The notes below the pieces were generated by a model. The model was not told the DNA's origin. It saw only the letters and a program-made list of their open reading frames with translations, and ran no database searches. Below, piece after piece: positions 43,825-50,997 of a DNA stretch of 64,000 nucleotides. Position 1 is the first letter of the stretch. Each line of letters begins with the position of its first letter. The position numbers and the translations under genes are program-made. Origin of the DNA: JAHBXE01 sp044222195. GTDB lineage: Bacteria; Planctomycetota; Phycisphaerae; Phycisphaerales; UBA1924. Location of the stretch: the NCBI GenBank assembly GCA_044222195.1, contig JBGANS010000003.1, forward strand, positions 248,001 to 312,000. Reading direction: 5' to 3'.

Positions 43825-43879
43825 TTGGGTCGGCCGGCTTGTGTTTTTGGGCCGCGCTGACTTTCAACCTGAGGATGTT

Positions 43880-43964
43880 GGAAGGCAAACTCGCGGTCGG
43901 CGCGGGCCCTGTCTCGAAAACAGGTGGAGCTTCACGGCTTGGGGTTCGAGTCCTCTGCCTTCCG
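43880..43964 (+). tRNA. tRNA-Ser (anticodon CGA)
   Basis: Acceptor arms GGAAGGC (43880) and GCCTTCC (ending 43963) are fully paired. The anticodon arm CCTGT-CTCGAAA-ACAGG gives anticodon CGA, matching bacterial tRNA-Ser(CGA). A long variable arm and a GGGGTTCGAGTCCTC T-arm follow. The D arm is CTCGC/GCGGG with one wobble. CCA is not encoded. Reads UCG. Confidence 0.85.
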
Positions 43965-43998
43965 TTGGTGTCGGTGCGCGCACGATGCACGGGTGTGT

Positions 43999-44089
43999 GG
44001 ATGGTCAAGCCGGGAGGCCCGGCCGGCGGTTGCTAACCGTCAGGCGCTCCGCTTGCGCGGGGTGTGAGGTTCGAGTCCTCGGCCATCCT
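43999..44089 (+). tRNA. tRNA-Ser (anticodon GCU)
   Basis: Acceptor arms GGATGGT/GCCATCC pair with one G-T. The anticodon arm GGCGG-TTGCTAA-CCGTC gives anticodon GCT. A long class-II variable arm (GCGCTCCGCTTGCGCG) and T-arm GAGGTTCGAGTCCTC follow. CCA is not encoded. It begins 34 bases after the tRNA-Ser(CGA), so both are likely from one transcript. Reads AGC and AGU. Confidence 0.87.
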
Positions 44090-44223
44090 TTGGGTCTGCG
44101 GGCAGGAAGGGGTGAGGCGATGAGTGAAGGAGAAGAAGGCATCAGGCATAAGGCCGGAAGCAGGACCTTGAGATTTCGGAGGGATTGGGCCGGATGGAAG
44201 ACCGCCCGGTTGGCTGGGTTTCC

Positions 44224-44246
44224 GCTCCCTGACGGTCGCGGTTCCG
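44224..44246. repeat. REP-like core, copy 3
   Basis: The 23-base core GCTCCCTGACGGTCGCGGTT plus CCG is identical to copies 1 and 2. The upstream palindrome is decayed (GGAAGACCGCCCGG). It lies between tRNA-Ser(GCU) and the tdh 3' end. Confidence 0.75.
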
Positions 44247-44290
44247 CTGGAACGGATACGCCGTGGTGAGGACACCACGGCGCACGGGGC

Positions 44291-45379
44291 TCATGAGCCG
44301 TTGACGTTCATCACGACCTTGATCCCTTCGCCGGAGATCATGGTCTTGAAGGCACGCTGGAAGTCTTCGAGGGGGAACTCGTGGGTGATGATGTCGTCGA
44401 GTTCGAGGCGACCGGACAACAGCAACTCTTCCATCTGGTACCACGTTTCGAACATCTTGCGGCCGTTGATACCGAGGACGGTGGCGCCTTTGAAGACGAC
44501 GTGCTCGGTGATGTTCCAGGTGATGGGCTTGGAGGGGATGCCGAGGATGGCGGCGGTGCCGCCGTTGCGGAGGGCGCGGAAGCCCTGGTCGAAGGCGGGG
44601 GCGGCGCCGGACATTTCGAGGAGGACGTCTACGCCTTCGCCGCGGGTGGCTTTTTTGATGTCGTTGATCCAAGCTTCATCGGAACGAGAGAGCCCACCCC
44701 CCGCCCCCTCCCTCAGGGAGGGGGAGCCGGAGCGGACGTCGTAGGCCTCGACAGCGCCGAGCTTCTTAGCGAGCTCGAGGCGCGGGGGGTTGATGTCGGT
44801 GGCGAAGATGCGCGATGCGCCCGCGGCCTTGGCGACGGTGACGGCCATGAGGCCGATGATGCCGGTGCCGGAGATCAGGACGGACTTCGCTGAGACGTTC
44901 GCGGCCATGACTGTGTGGACGGCGTTTCCGAGGGGGTCGAGGACAGCGGCGACCTTGTCGGGGATCGACGGGTGGACCGGCCAGACGTTTTCTTCGGGGA
45001 CGACGACGTAGTCGGCGAAGCAGCCGTCGCGGTCGATGCCGATGATGCGGGTGTCGCTGGCGATATGGGCGTTGCCGGTGCGGGAGTTGAAGTCTTTCCA
45101 GGCGGTGATGTGGCCCTCGGCGGAGACGCGCAGGCCGGGTTGGTACTTGGTGACGGCGGAGCCGACGGCCTCGATCGTGCCGACGAACTCGTGGCCGGTA
45201 ATGATGCCGACGGGGATGCGGCCCGCGGCCCACTGGTCCCATTCCCAGATGTGGCGGTCGGTGCCGCAGATGCCGACTTTCTTGACCTTGATCAGGACGT
45301 CGCGCGGGCCGGGGGTCGGCTTCGGACGCTGGGTGAACTGGAGTTCGGGGCCGGCGTGGTGCTTGATGAGGGAGCGCAT
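44291..45379 (-). CDS. tdh: L-threonine 3-dehydrogenase-like zinc alcohol dehydrogenase
   Basis: 362 aa from ATG 45379 (an earlier ATG at 45436 adds 19 residues). Medium-chain dehydrogenase closest to Tdh, which oxidises L-Thr to 2-amino-3-ketobutyrate with NAD+. Catalytic zinc region KVGICGTDRHIWEWDQW, GHEFVGTIEAVGS, Rossmann SVLISGTGIIGLMAV, and the Tdh-typical GRKMFETWYQMEEL and DDIITHEFPLEDFQRAF. Two oddities: the four structural-zinc Cys of E. coli Tdh are absent (the loop reads HITAWKDFNSRTGNAHIA), and ~12 residues (SPSLREGAGGGL) come from the GC palindromic element. Substrate specificity is therefore not certain. Confidence 0.85.
   Translation of the reverse strand: MRSLIKHHAGPELQFTQRPKPTPGPRDVLIKVKKVGICGTDRHIWEWDQWAAGRIPVGIITGHEFVGTIEAVGSAVTKYQPGLRVSAEGHITAWKDFNSRTGNAHIASDTRIIGIDRDGCFADYVVVPEENVWPVHPSIPDKVAAVLDPLGNAVHTVMAANVSAKSVLISGTGIIGLMAVTVAKAAGASRIFATDINPPRLELAKKLGAVEAYDVRSGSPSLREGAGGGLSRSDEAWINDIKKATRGEGVDVLLEMSGAAPAFDQGFRALRNGGTAAILGIPSKPITWNITEHVVFKGATVLGINGRKMFETWYQMEELLLSGRLELDDIITHEFPLEDFQRAFKTMISGEGIKVVMNVNGS
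44693..44726. repeat. GC palindromic element, copy B, inside tdh
   Basis: 34 bases matching copy A at 38595-38629 except for one short indel (CCCACCCCCC then GCCCCCTCCCTCAGGGAGGG plus GGAG). It is in frame with tdh and encodes an extra loop after the NAD-binding region. Its presence in a conserved enzyme shows the element can be tolerated in coding DNA. Confidence 0.75.
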
Positions 45380-45601
45380 AGAGGTGGTCTTGGTCGAGGT
45401 CGGAGCGGCGGCGGGACGTGGGGAAAGCGTGGACATATATGAGAGGATAGGGGCGGAAAGCGAGGCGAAGCCGTTATGGGAGGGTCATGCGGAGGTCGCG
45501 CGAGAAATGAGGGATTCCGAGCGCGGGACACGCGAAGGGGAATGACTGATTCGAACGAGTGATCCGGGATGTTCACCCCCGGGGCACGGAGTGTGTGTGA
45601 C

Positions 45602-45628
45602 GGACCGGGGCGGAAACGCCCCGGGTCC
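45602..45628 (+). other. GAAA-capped hairpin in the leader region of the gsp operon
   Basis: GGACCGGGGCG-GAAA-CGCCCCGGGTCC folds to 11 base pairs with one bulged G and a GAAA tetraloop. It sits in the 311-base gene-free stretch between tdh (divergent) and gspF. No T-run follows, so it is not a typical terminator. Within the same stretch no clear promoter can be fixed, though TTGCTT (45707) and CGATAG (45731) are candidates. Confidence 0.4.
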
Positions 45629-45748
45629 ATTTGGGCCCTGGGGGGGCGGTGTCTGGGTCAACGATGTGCCTTGCTGAAGGGCTCGCATCGGGGCTTGCTT
45701 CGGGCCTTGCTTTGGGGCACGGGTATTAACCGATAGACTTGGGCTGGA

Positions 45749-46945
45749 ATGAGCACGCTGCAGACCAACTCCTTCTTTTTCTTTGCCGCCACGGCGACGG
45801 GCGGGCGGACGCTTGGGGTTCGTCAGGCTCCGACTCCACGGGCGCTGGCGGAGGCGCTCCGGAAGGAAAAGCTGCTGCTGCTCCGGTCGTACCGGCTGCC
45901 CACGTGGGCGACGTCGGAGAAGGGGTTGAAGCTCAAGGATCGGGCGGCGCTGAACGAGCAGCTCGCCCAGCTTCTCTCGCGGGGTGTGCCGCTGGTCGAA
46001 GCGCTGGAAGTCACGGCGTCGGCGGTGGGGGGCAATGCCCGGCCGATTATCGAGAAGATGCGGGAACTGGTGGCCGCGGGATCGGGGTTTGGGGATGCGT
46101 GCCAGAAGGTGGGCGTGTTCGACCGGGTGACGGTGGCGGTGTACCGCGCGGCGGAGCGGACGGGGGACCTGGCGGGCGCGGCGAAACAACTGGCGATTAC
46201 GGCGCGACGGCAGCTGGCGGTCTCGGGCAAGGCGGCGACGCTGATGATCTACCCGATGATCGTGCTGGCGATCAGCGTGATCGTGGTGGCGGTGATGATG
46301 ACGGTGATCGTGCCGCGGATTGGCAAGGCGATGGCGGCGATGAACGCGACGCTGCCGTGGTACACGCGGATGATCATGGACACCGGGGAATGGATGCGTG
46401 GGCACGCGCTGCTGCTGTTCGGGTTGATCGCGCTCATGGCGATCGCGGCGATCGTGCTGCGCAAGCGCGTGATCGAGGCCGTGGGCCGCGCGTCGCGGAA
46501 GATGCCGTTCCTGAAGGATGTTGTGCTGGCGCAGGAATCGGCGAGGTTTTTCAGCGTGATGGCGGCGATGACGCGGTCGGGTGTGCCGCTCGCCGATGCG
46601 CTGGGCGTGGCCAACGAGGCGGTGGGCCATCCGGAGCTCAAGCGTCAGTTGATCACGCTGCGGACGAAGCTGATCGAAGGCGGCGTGCTGCGGGTGCTGA
46701 TCGAGAACGTGAGCGTGCTGCCCCTGGCGACGCGCCGGCTCCTGATCGCGGCGGAACGGGCGGGTGACATGGAAACGGCGTTTGACTCGCTGGCGACGGA
46801 CATGGCGGACGAGACGGACCGGCGGGCGACGAGGTTGCTCGCGGCGCTCGAGCCGATGCTGATTGTGGGCATGTTCCTGATCATCGGAAGCATCCTGGTG
46901 GCGATCATGGTGCCTCTGATGACGATGGCGAGTCAGCAGATATAG
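45749..46945 (+). CDS. gspF: Type II secretion / pilus assembly inner-membrane protein GspF
   Basis: 398 aa. Duplicated GspF domain: LKLKDRAALNEQLAQLLSRG and VPLVEALEVTASAVGGNARP in the first half, RFFSVMAAMTRSGVPLADAL in the second. Membrane segments: MIYPMIVLAISVIVVAVMM, HALLLFGLIALMAIAAIVL, LEPMLIVGMFLIIGSILVAI. It forms the inner-membrane platform for pseudopilus assembly. First gene of the operon; usual partners GspD and GspE are not in this window. Confidence 0.9.
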   Translation: MSTLQTNSFFFFAATATGGRTLGVRQAPTPRALAEALRKEKLLLLRSYRLPTWATSEKGLKLKDRAALNEQLAQLLSRGVPLVEALEVTASAVGGNARPIIEKMRELVAAGSGFGDACQKVGVFDRVTVAVYRAAERTGDLAGAAKQLAITARRQLAVSGKAATLMIYPMIVLAISVIVVAVMMTVIVPRIGKAMAAMNATLPWYTRMIMDTGEWMRGHALLLFGLIALMAIAAIVLRKRVIEAVGRASRKMPFLKDVVLAQESARFFSVMAAMTRSGVPLADALGVANEAVGHPELKRQLITLRTKLIEGGVLRVLIENVSVLPLATRRLLIAAERAGDMETAFDSLATDMADETDRRATRLLAALEPMLIVGMFLIIGSILVAIMVPLMTMASQQI

Positions 46946-46946
46946 G

Positions 46947-47000
46947 CAGTGACGCAGTGACGCAGTGACGCAGTGACGCAGTGACGGAGTTACGGAGTGA
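46947..47000 (+). repeat. Octanucleotide array between gspF and gspG
   Basis: Five perfect copies of CAGTGACG (46947-46986) then degenerate GAGTTACG and GAGTGAGG. It begins just after the gspF stop and ends before the gspG ribosome site. Copy-number change here would alter gspF-gspG spacing in 8-base steps. Confidence 0.85.
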
Positions 47001-47025
47001 GGCCGAGATGGAAGGAGTGCGACTT

Positions 47026-47436
47026 ATGAAGGTTCGGCGAGTGATGAGGGCGGGTGTGCGGCGGGCGTTTTCGCTTTTGGAAGTGATGCTGGTTCTGACG
47101 ATCATCGCGATCATGACGGCCGCGGTGGCGTACAACCTGATCGGGGCGAGCGAGAAGGCGAAGATCAAGGCGACGCGGGCGAGCATGGCGGTGATCCAGC
47201 AGGGGATCAAGAGCTACCAGCTCGACAAGAGCTCGCCTCCGCCGACGCTGCAGACGCTGCTCGAGGGCGGGAAGATGGCGATCCTCGACGACAGCAAGAA
47301 GCTCAACGATGCCTGGGGTGAGCCGTTCATCTACAGCCCGAACCCGGCGAACGGGCGCGACTACCAGCTCTTCAGCAAGGGTGCGGACAAGGTGTTCCAG
47401 ACGGCGGATGACCTGGATGTGTGGAAGGCGGAGTAA
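47026..47436 (+). CDS. gspG: Major pseudopilin GspG
   Basis: 136 aa from ATG 47026 with GAAGGAG eight bases upstream. Prepilin signal RRAFSLLEVMLVLTIIAIMT: Glu5 is present, but the residue before Phe is Ala where Gly is usual, so peptidase cleavage may be less efficient. The C-terminal half (GGKMAILDDSKKLNDAWGEP, DYQLFSKGADKVFQTADDLD) has the Asp-rich calcium-binding loop and DAWG motif of GspG. Forms the pseudopilus shaft. Confidence 0.9.
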   Translation: MKVRRVMRAGVRRAFSLLEVMLVLTIIAIMTAAVAYNLIGASEKAKIKATRASMAVIQQGIKSYQLDKSSPPPTLQTLLEGGKMAILDDSKKLNDAWGEPFIYSPNPANGRDYQLFSKGADKVFQTADDLDVWKAE

Positions 47437-47452
47437 CGGCGGGAGGTGGAAC

Positions 47453-48151
47453 GTGTCGCGCCCAAGGGGTCGGAACATCGCGCGTGCGGTTCGCCGGGTC
47501 CGGCGCGGGATGACCTTCCTCGAGGTCGTCTTCGCCACGGCCCTCTTTGCCATCGTCGCCTCTTCGATCTTGGGCGTGTTCAGCTTCACCGTCAGCGCCG
47601 TGACCCGCGAACAGCGGCAACTCGCCTGCGCCGAGGTCGCCAATCGGCTCATCATGTCGTACATGGATGATCCGACGGACATGCCGGACCCGAACAAGAC
47701 GGTGGACTATGGCCCGGCCGAATCGCCGTTGCACTTCCGGTGGGACTACCAGGAAGACCCGATCACGTTCGTGGAGCCCAAGGGCGACGCCCGCCAGCGG
47801 GTGCGTGAGAGCCCTCTCCGCAACGATCGGTTTGTGCAGGTCACGGTCAAGGTGTGGTTGGCGGAGACTTCGGGGGGTTCTCGCGTTGCCGACGAATCGA
47901 CGCCGCAGATCGTGCTCACGCGGATGTACGACCCGACGTACCTGCGGAATCCCGATTCGTTCATGAACCTGCTGACAAGCCCGGGCCGGGGCCAGGAGTG
48001 GTTTTTCAAACAGCTGCAGGGCACCACGGAGCTCCGCAACAGCGGCCGCGAGTCCGCCGGCGCGACCCGAGGCGGCCGACTCAGCCGCGGCGGCAGCGGC
48101 TCGCGCGGCGTGTCGCCCCAGGATGCGTTCCGACGGGGGAGGCCGCGGTGA
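47453..48151 (+). CDS. gspI: Minor pseudopilin, GspI-like
   Basis: 232 aa from GTG 47453 with GGGAGGTGG upstream. Prepilin motif RRGMTFLEVVFATALFAIVA with the Gly cleavage site and Glu5. The body is unusually long for GspI and ends in a Gly/Arg/Ser-rich tail (GGRLSRGGSGSRG). Order after gspG and before gspJ supports the GspI role. Tip complex of the pseudopilus. Confidence 0.7.
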   Translation: MSRPRGRNIARAVRRVRRGMTFLEVVFATALFAIVASSILGVFSFTVSAVTREQRQLACAEVANRLIMSYMDDPTDMPDPNKTVDYGPAESPLHFRWDYQEDPITFVEPKGDARQRVRESPLRNDRFVQVTVKVWLAETSGGSRVADESTPQIVLTRMYDPTYLRNPDSFMNLLTSPGRGQEWFFKQLQGTTELRNSGRESAGATRGGRLSRGGSGSRGVSPQDAFRRGRPR

Positions 48152-49074
48152 ACGCGAGCCGATCAACGCGGCGTGGCGGTTTCACACTGCTTGAAACGCT
48201 GCTGGCGGCGTCGCTGGGCGCTGCGCTGGTGCTGATGGTTGTGGGCCTGATGGGGTTCATGGACCGGGCCGAAGCGCGCCAGGCCTCGCGGCTGGAACAG
48301 GTCGACGGGATGGCCCGACTGCACAAGGTGATGTCGCGAGTGTTTTCGACGCTGGTCGTCGCGGACCCGAACTCGGGCACGGCGTTCCGGAACGCGGTGG
48401 AAGGGCAGACCCCCGGGGCCAAGCAGGGTGAACCGGCGCACGTCCTGCTCGAGCCCGATGAATCGCGCTCACTCCATGCCGCGCTTCGCCGGGCACGGGT
48501 TGGCGGCGGCGGGGCGGTGCAACGGCTGGAAGTGGTGCTGGAGCGGCCGCCCGTGCCGCGGAGCTTTGCCCGGGGAATGACCGGCGCCCTTTCGACGAGC
48601 CTTCAATCCAACTCCGACGAGCGCGACGACGACGATCGGCCGTTGATCACGGGGCCCGTCCGCGGCGTCTTTGAGTTGCGGCCCGATGCGGCGACATTGC
48701 GCATCTCCGGCGGCGCAGCGCCGGTCGATGACGGGCGAATCGGGTGGACCCTCTGGTGGCGGCCTTTGATCGACGAGCAGAGCCTGGCGATCGATCCGAC
48801 CGAGGACCCCGAGGCGGTGCCCATCGTGTCGGGCCTCGCGCAATGCAACTGGAAGGCGTTCATCAAGCGCAAGCGCGAGGACCGCGTCCGGGTGGTGACG
48901 AACCTGGAGTTGCCCGCGTACATGGAGATGGAGGCGAGGACGCTGGGAGGCCAGTATGCGAGCTGGATGTTCGAGGTGCAGTGGAGCATCCAGCCGAGCG
49001 CTTCGCAGGAGGGCCAGGCGCCCGAAGGCGGGCGCTTCAAGGCCAAGGAAGCCAAGCCGGAGGAGAAGCGATGA
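48148..49074 (+). CDS. gspJ: Minor pseudopilin, GspJ-like
   Basis: 308 aa, GTG start overlapping the previous stop. Prepilin motif RRGGFTLLETLLAASLGAAL with Glu5. The mature part has WTLWWRPLIDEQSLAID and YASWMFEVQWSIQPS, resembling GspJ sheets. Lys/Glu/Pro-rich C-terminal tail. Position between I and K supports the name. Confidence 0.7.
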   Translation: MNASRSTRRGGFTLLETLLAASLGAALVLMVVGLMGFMDRAEARQASRLEQVDGMARLHKVMSRVFSTLVVADPNSGTAFRNAVEGQTPGAKQGEPAHVLLEPDESRSLHAALRRARVGGGGAVQRLEVVLERPPVPRSFARGMTGALSTSLQSNSDERDDDDRPLITGPVRGVFELRPDAATLRISGGAAPVDDGRIGWTLWWRPLIDEQSLAIDPTEDPEAVPIVSGLAQCNWKAFIKRKREDRVRVVTNLELPAYMEMEARTLGGQYASWMFEVQWSIQPSASQEGQAPEGGRFKAKEAKPEEKR

Positions 49075-49910
49075 TCGCCGCCTCGAGACGGGCCTTCGCG
49101 CTTCCGGTGGTCATCGTGCTCGCGCTGGTGGCGGGGATTCTGGCCGCGGTCGTGCTGGAGCGCCAGGCGATGCAGCGGCAGGTGGTGGCGAGGGAAGTGG
49201 CTTCGTACCAGGACACGCACTTTGAGCGCGGCGTGCGCGAGGTGGTGGGGCAGTGGACGGACACGCTCTTCGGGCAGTCGATCGAGAGCCTGCTGGAGGA
49301 CGACGGCCACGCATTGGACATCGAACGCCCGGATGGGAGCGTGCTGTCTATCTACCTGTTCGATGGTCAGGGCACGGCGCTGTCGGAACCTTCGGGCATG
49401 AACGAGCAGGAGTCGGAGGATGCGGCCGGCGTGCTGCGGGAGCTCAAGAAGTCGCTGGGCGGGCGCAAGGCCCGGCGGGACTATGACGAGTTCTTCCGGC
49501 CTGTCGGTCCCCCGGGTGTGTCGGTCGCGCTCGCGCCGCGCGAGATCCTGGAAGCCATCGGCCAGTACGCCAAGGGGGGCAAGAGCGCGAAGAAGTTCGC
49601 GGACAGCCTGCTGGAGGCGAGACGGGGCGGCGAGGTCGCGGAGTCGGACCTGAACACGGCCTTCTCGGCGGGGGACCTGTCGGTCGAGGAACGGGCGGTG
49701 GCGCGGCGGCTCCTGGTGCTCAAGCCCGAGTTATGGAACACCGTCGTGGATGTGTACGAGCCGCGGCGGGAGGGGCTGGTGCTCGCCAGGCGATACGGGG
49801 GTCGATTCCAGGCGGCCAGTCAATCGGCGCAGCGTGGATCGACGATGGTATCTATGGGCAAGTTCCTGACGTGGGAGTCGCTGCCGATCGAGGAGCCCAC
49901 GGGGAGATAA
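49071..49910 (+). CDS. gspK: Minor pseudopilin, GspK-like
   Basis: 279 aa, ATG overlapping the gspJ stop (ATGA). The hydrophobic N-terminus RRAFALPVVIVLALVAGILA lacks Glu5, as GspK does. The large soluble region (VREVVGQWTDTLFGQSIESL, LNTAFSAGDLSVEERAVARR) fits the GspK alpha domain. It would cap the pseudopilus tip. A 142-base gap follows, holding a GGCCAACGCGGGAGGGCCCC GC-rich stretch, before the next gene block. Confidence 0.7.
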   Translation: MIAASRRAFALPVVIVLALVAGILAAVVLERQAMQRQVVAREVASYQDTHFERGVREVVGQWTDTLFGQSIESLLEDDGHALDIERPDGSVLSIYLFDGQGTALSEPSGMNEQESEDAAGVLRELKKSLGGRKARRDYDEFFRPVGPPGVSVALAPREILEAIGQYAKGGKSAKKFADSLLEARRGGEVAESDLNTAFSAGDLSVEERAVARRLLVLKPELWNTVVDVYEPRREGLVLARRYGGRFQAASQSAQRGSTMVSMGKFLTWESLPIEEPTGR

Positions 49911-50052
49911 CTCCCGGGGGCCAACGCGGGAGGGCCCCTCGGGGTACGAGGGTGGAGAGTGTGGAGGCGGGCCCGAACGGATGAACCGCCCGGCCTGCAA
50001 CGCTCTAAGATAGAAGGGCGAGCGCCGAGATCGAAGCTGGAAAGGACACAGC

Positions 50053-50997
50053 ATGGCACGTACAGGGATGAGCAGCGAGCAGGCCCGGGCAAAGGTGCGG
50101 ATGGCGCAGTTCGCCGGACTCGGGCTCGGAGTGGCCGCGGTGGCGTTGTGGGCGCTCGACGTGCCCGGGTTGTCCCGGGCGATGCCGAGCAAACCGGCGC
50201 CGATGTCGGGCTTGTCCGGGGCGGATCAGCCCGTGGTGACGCCGGTGGCGATGATCGCCCGCGAGGCTCCTCTGGGGATCGCGGAGCGGCTGGACATGGC
50301 GGCCAACCGACCGGCCAAGCCGGTCGAGGAAGGGACCAAGCCGGCGGCACCGGCGCCGGCGGCTCCACCATCGACTGGTTCGCCCTGGAAGTACCTTGGA
50401 CCGATCATCGAACCCAAGCGGACGCTGGCGGTTGTGTCGATCGAAGGGAAGCAGAGGATCGTGTCCGAGGGGATGACGGTGACGGTGAAGACGCCGGAGG
50501 CCGAGGGACGGCCCGAGTCGGTGTCCTACCGGGCGAGCGTGAAGACCGTCACCCCCGAGTATCTCGAAATCGAGGAAGAAGACGGGACGATTCGGAAGGT
50601 CGAGCTCGAGGCGCGGACCGCGAAGGTCGCGTGGGTGAAGAACATGCCCACCACCGTGGCGGGTGCACCGACCGCCATGGCGAACGCGGGCCTGAGCGCG
50701 GAAGCCAAGCAACGACTCATCGCCCAGGGCATTGACCCGCAGCAGATCGAACGGGCGCGACTCGCGGCGGCGCAGGCCAGCCTGGCCGCGGGCCGCAATC
50801 GCGCATCGCCCGGTCCGGAAGGGAACCCGATGGGTGCGGCGCCGACGGTCGTCACGACGGGCGGCCGGGCCGTGGACCTCCGCGCGGTGCCGGATGCGGC
50901 GGCGACGGGCGTCAACGGGACGAGGCAGCGCATCGACGCGGACGTGGACGCGTCGCGGGCCAAGCCTCGCGCGTCCGACACCGGAGTGATCAATTGA
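50053..50997 (+). CDS. GspC/PilP-like periplasmic protein
   Basis: 314 aa. Cytoplasmic N-terminus, one membrane segment (MAQFAGLGLGVAAVALWALD), a Pro/Ala-rich linker, then a beta-rich domain near 115-200 (WKYLGPIIEPKRTLAVVSIE, GMTVTVKTPEAEG, ASVKTVTPEYLEIEEEDGTI) resembling the HR domain of GspC/PilP. The Ala/Arg-rich tail is variable. By position it should connect the inner platform to the secretin. Confidence 0.6.
   Translation: MARTGMSSEQARAKVRMAQFAGLGLGVAAVALWALDVPGLSRAMPSKPAPMSGLSGADQPVVTPVAMIAREAPLGIAERLDMAANRPAKPVEEGTKPAAPAPAAPPSTGSPWKYLGPIIEPKRTLAVVSIEGKQRIVSEGMTVTVKTPEAEGRPESVSYRASVKTVTPEYLEIEEEDGTIRKVELEARTAKVAWVKNMPTTVAGAPTAMANAGLSAEAKQRLIAQGIDPQQIERARLAAAQASLAAGRNRASPGPEGNPMGAAPTVVTTGGRAVDLRAVPDAAATGVNGTRQRIDADVDASRAKPRASDTGVIN

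Noticed and set aside
46981..47025. Upstream GTG start for gspG
   Set aside because: It lies inside the octanucleotide array; ATG 47026 has a proper ribosome site and gives the normal short prepilin leader.
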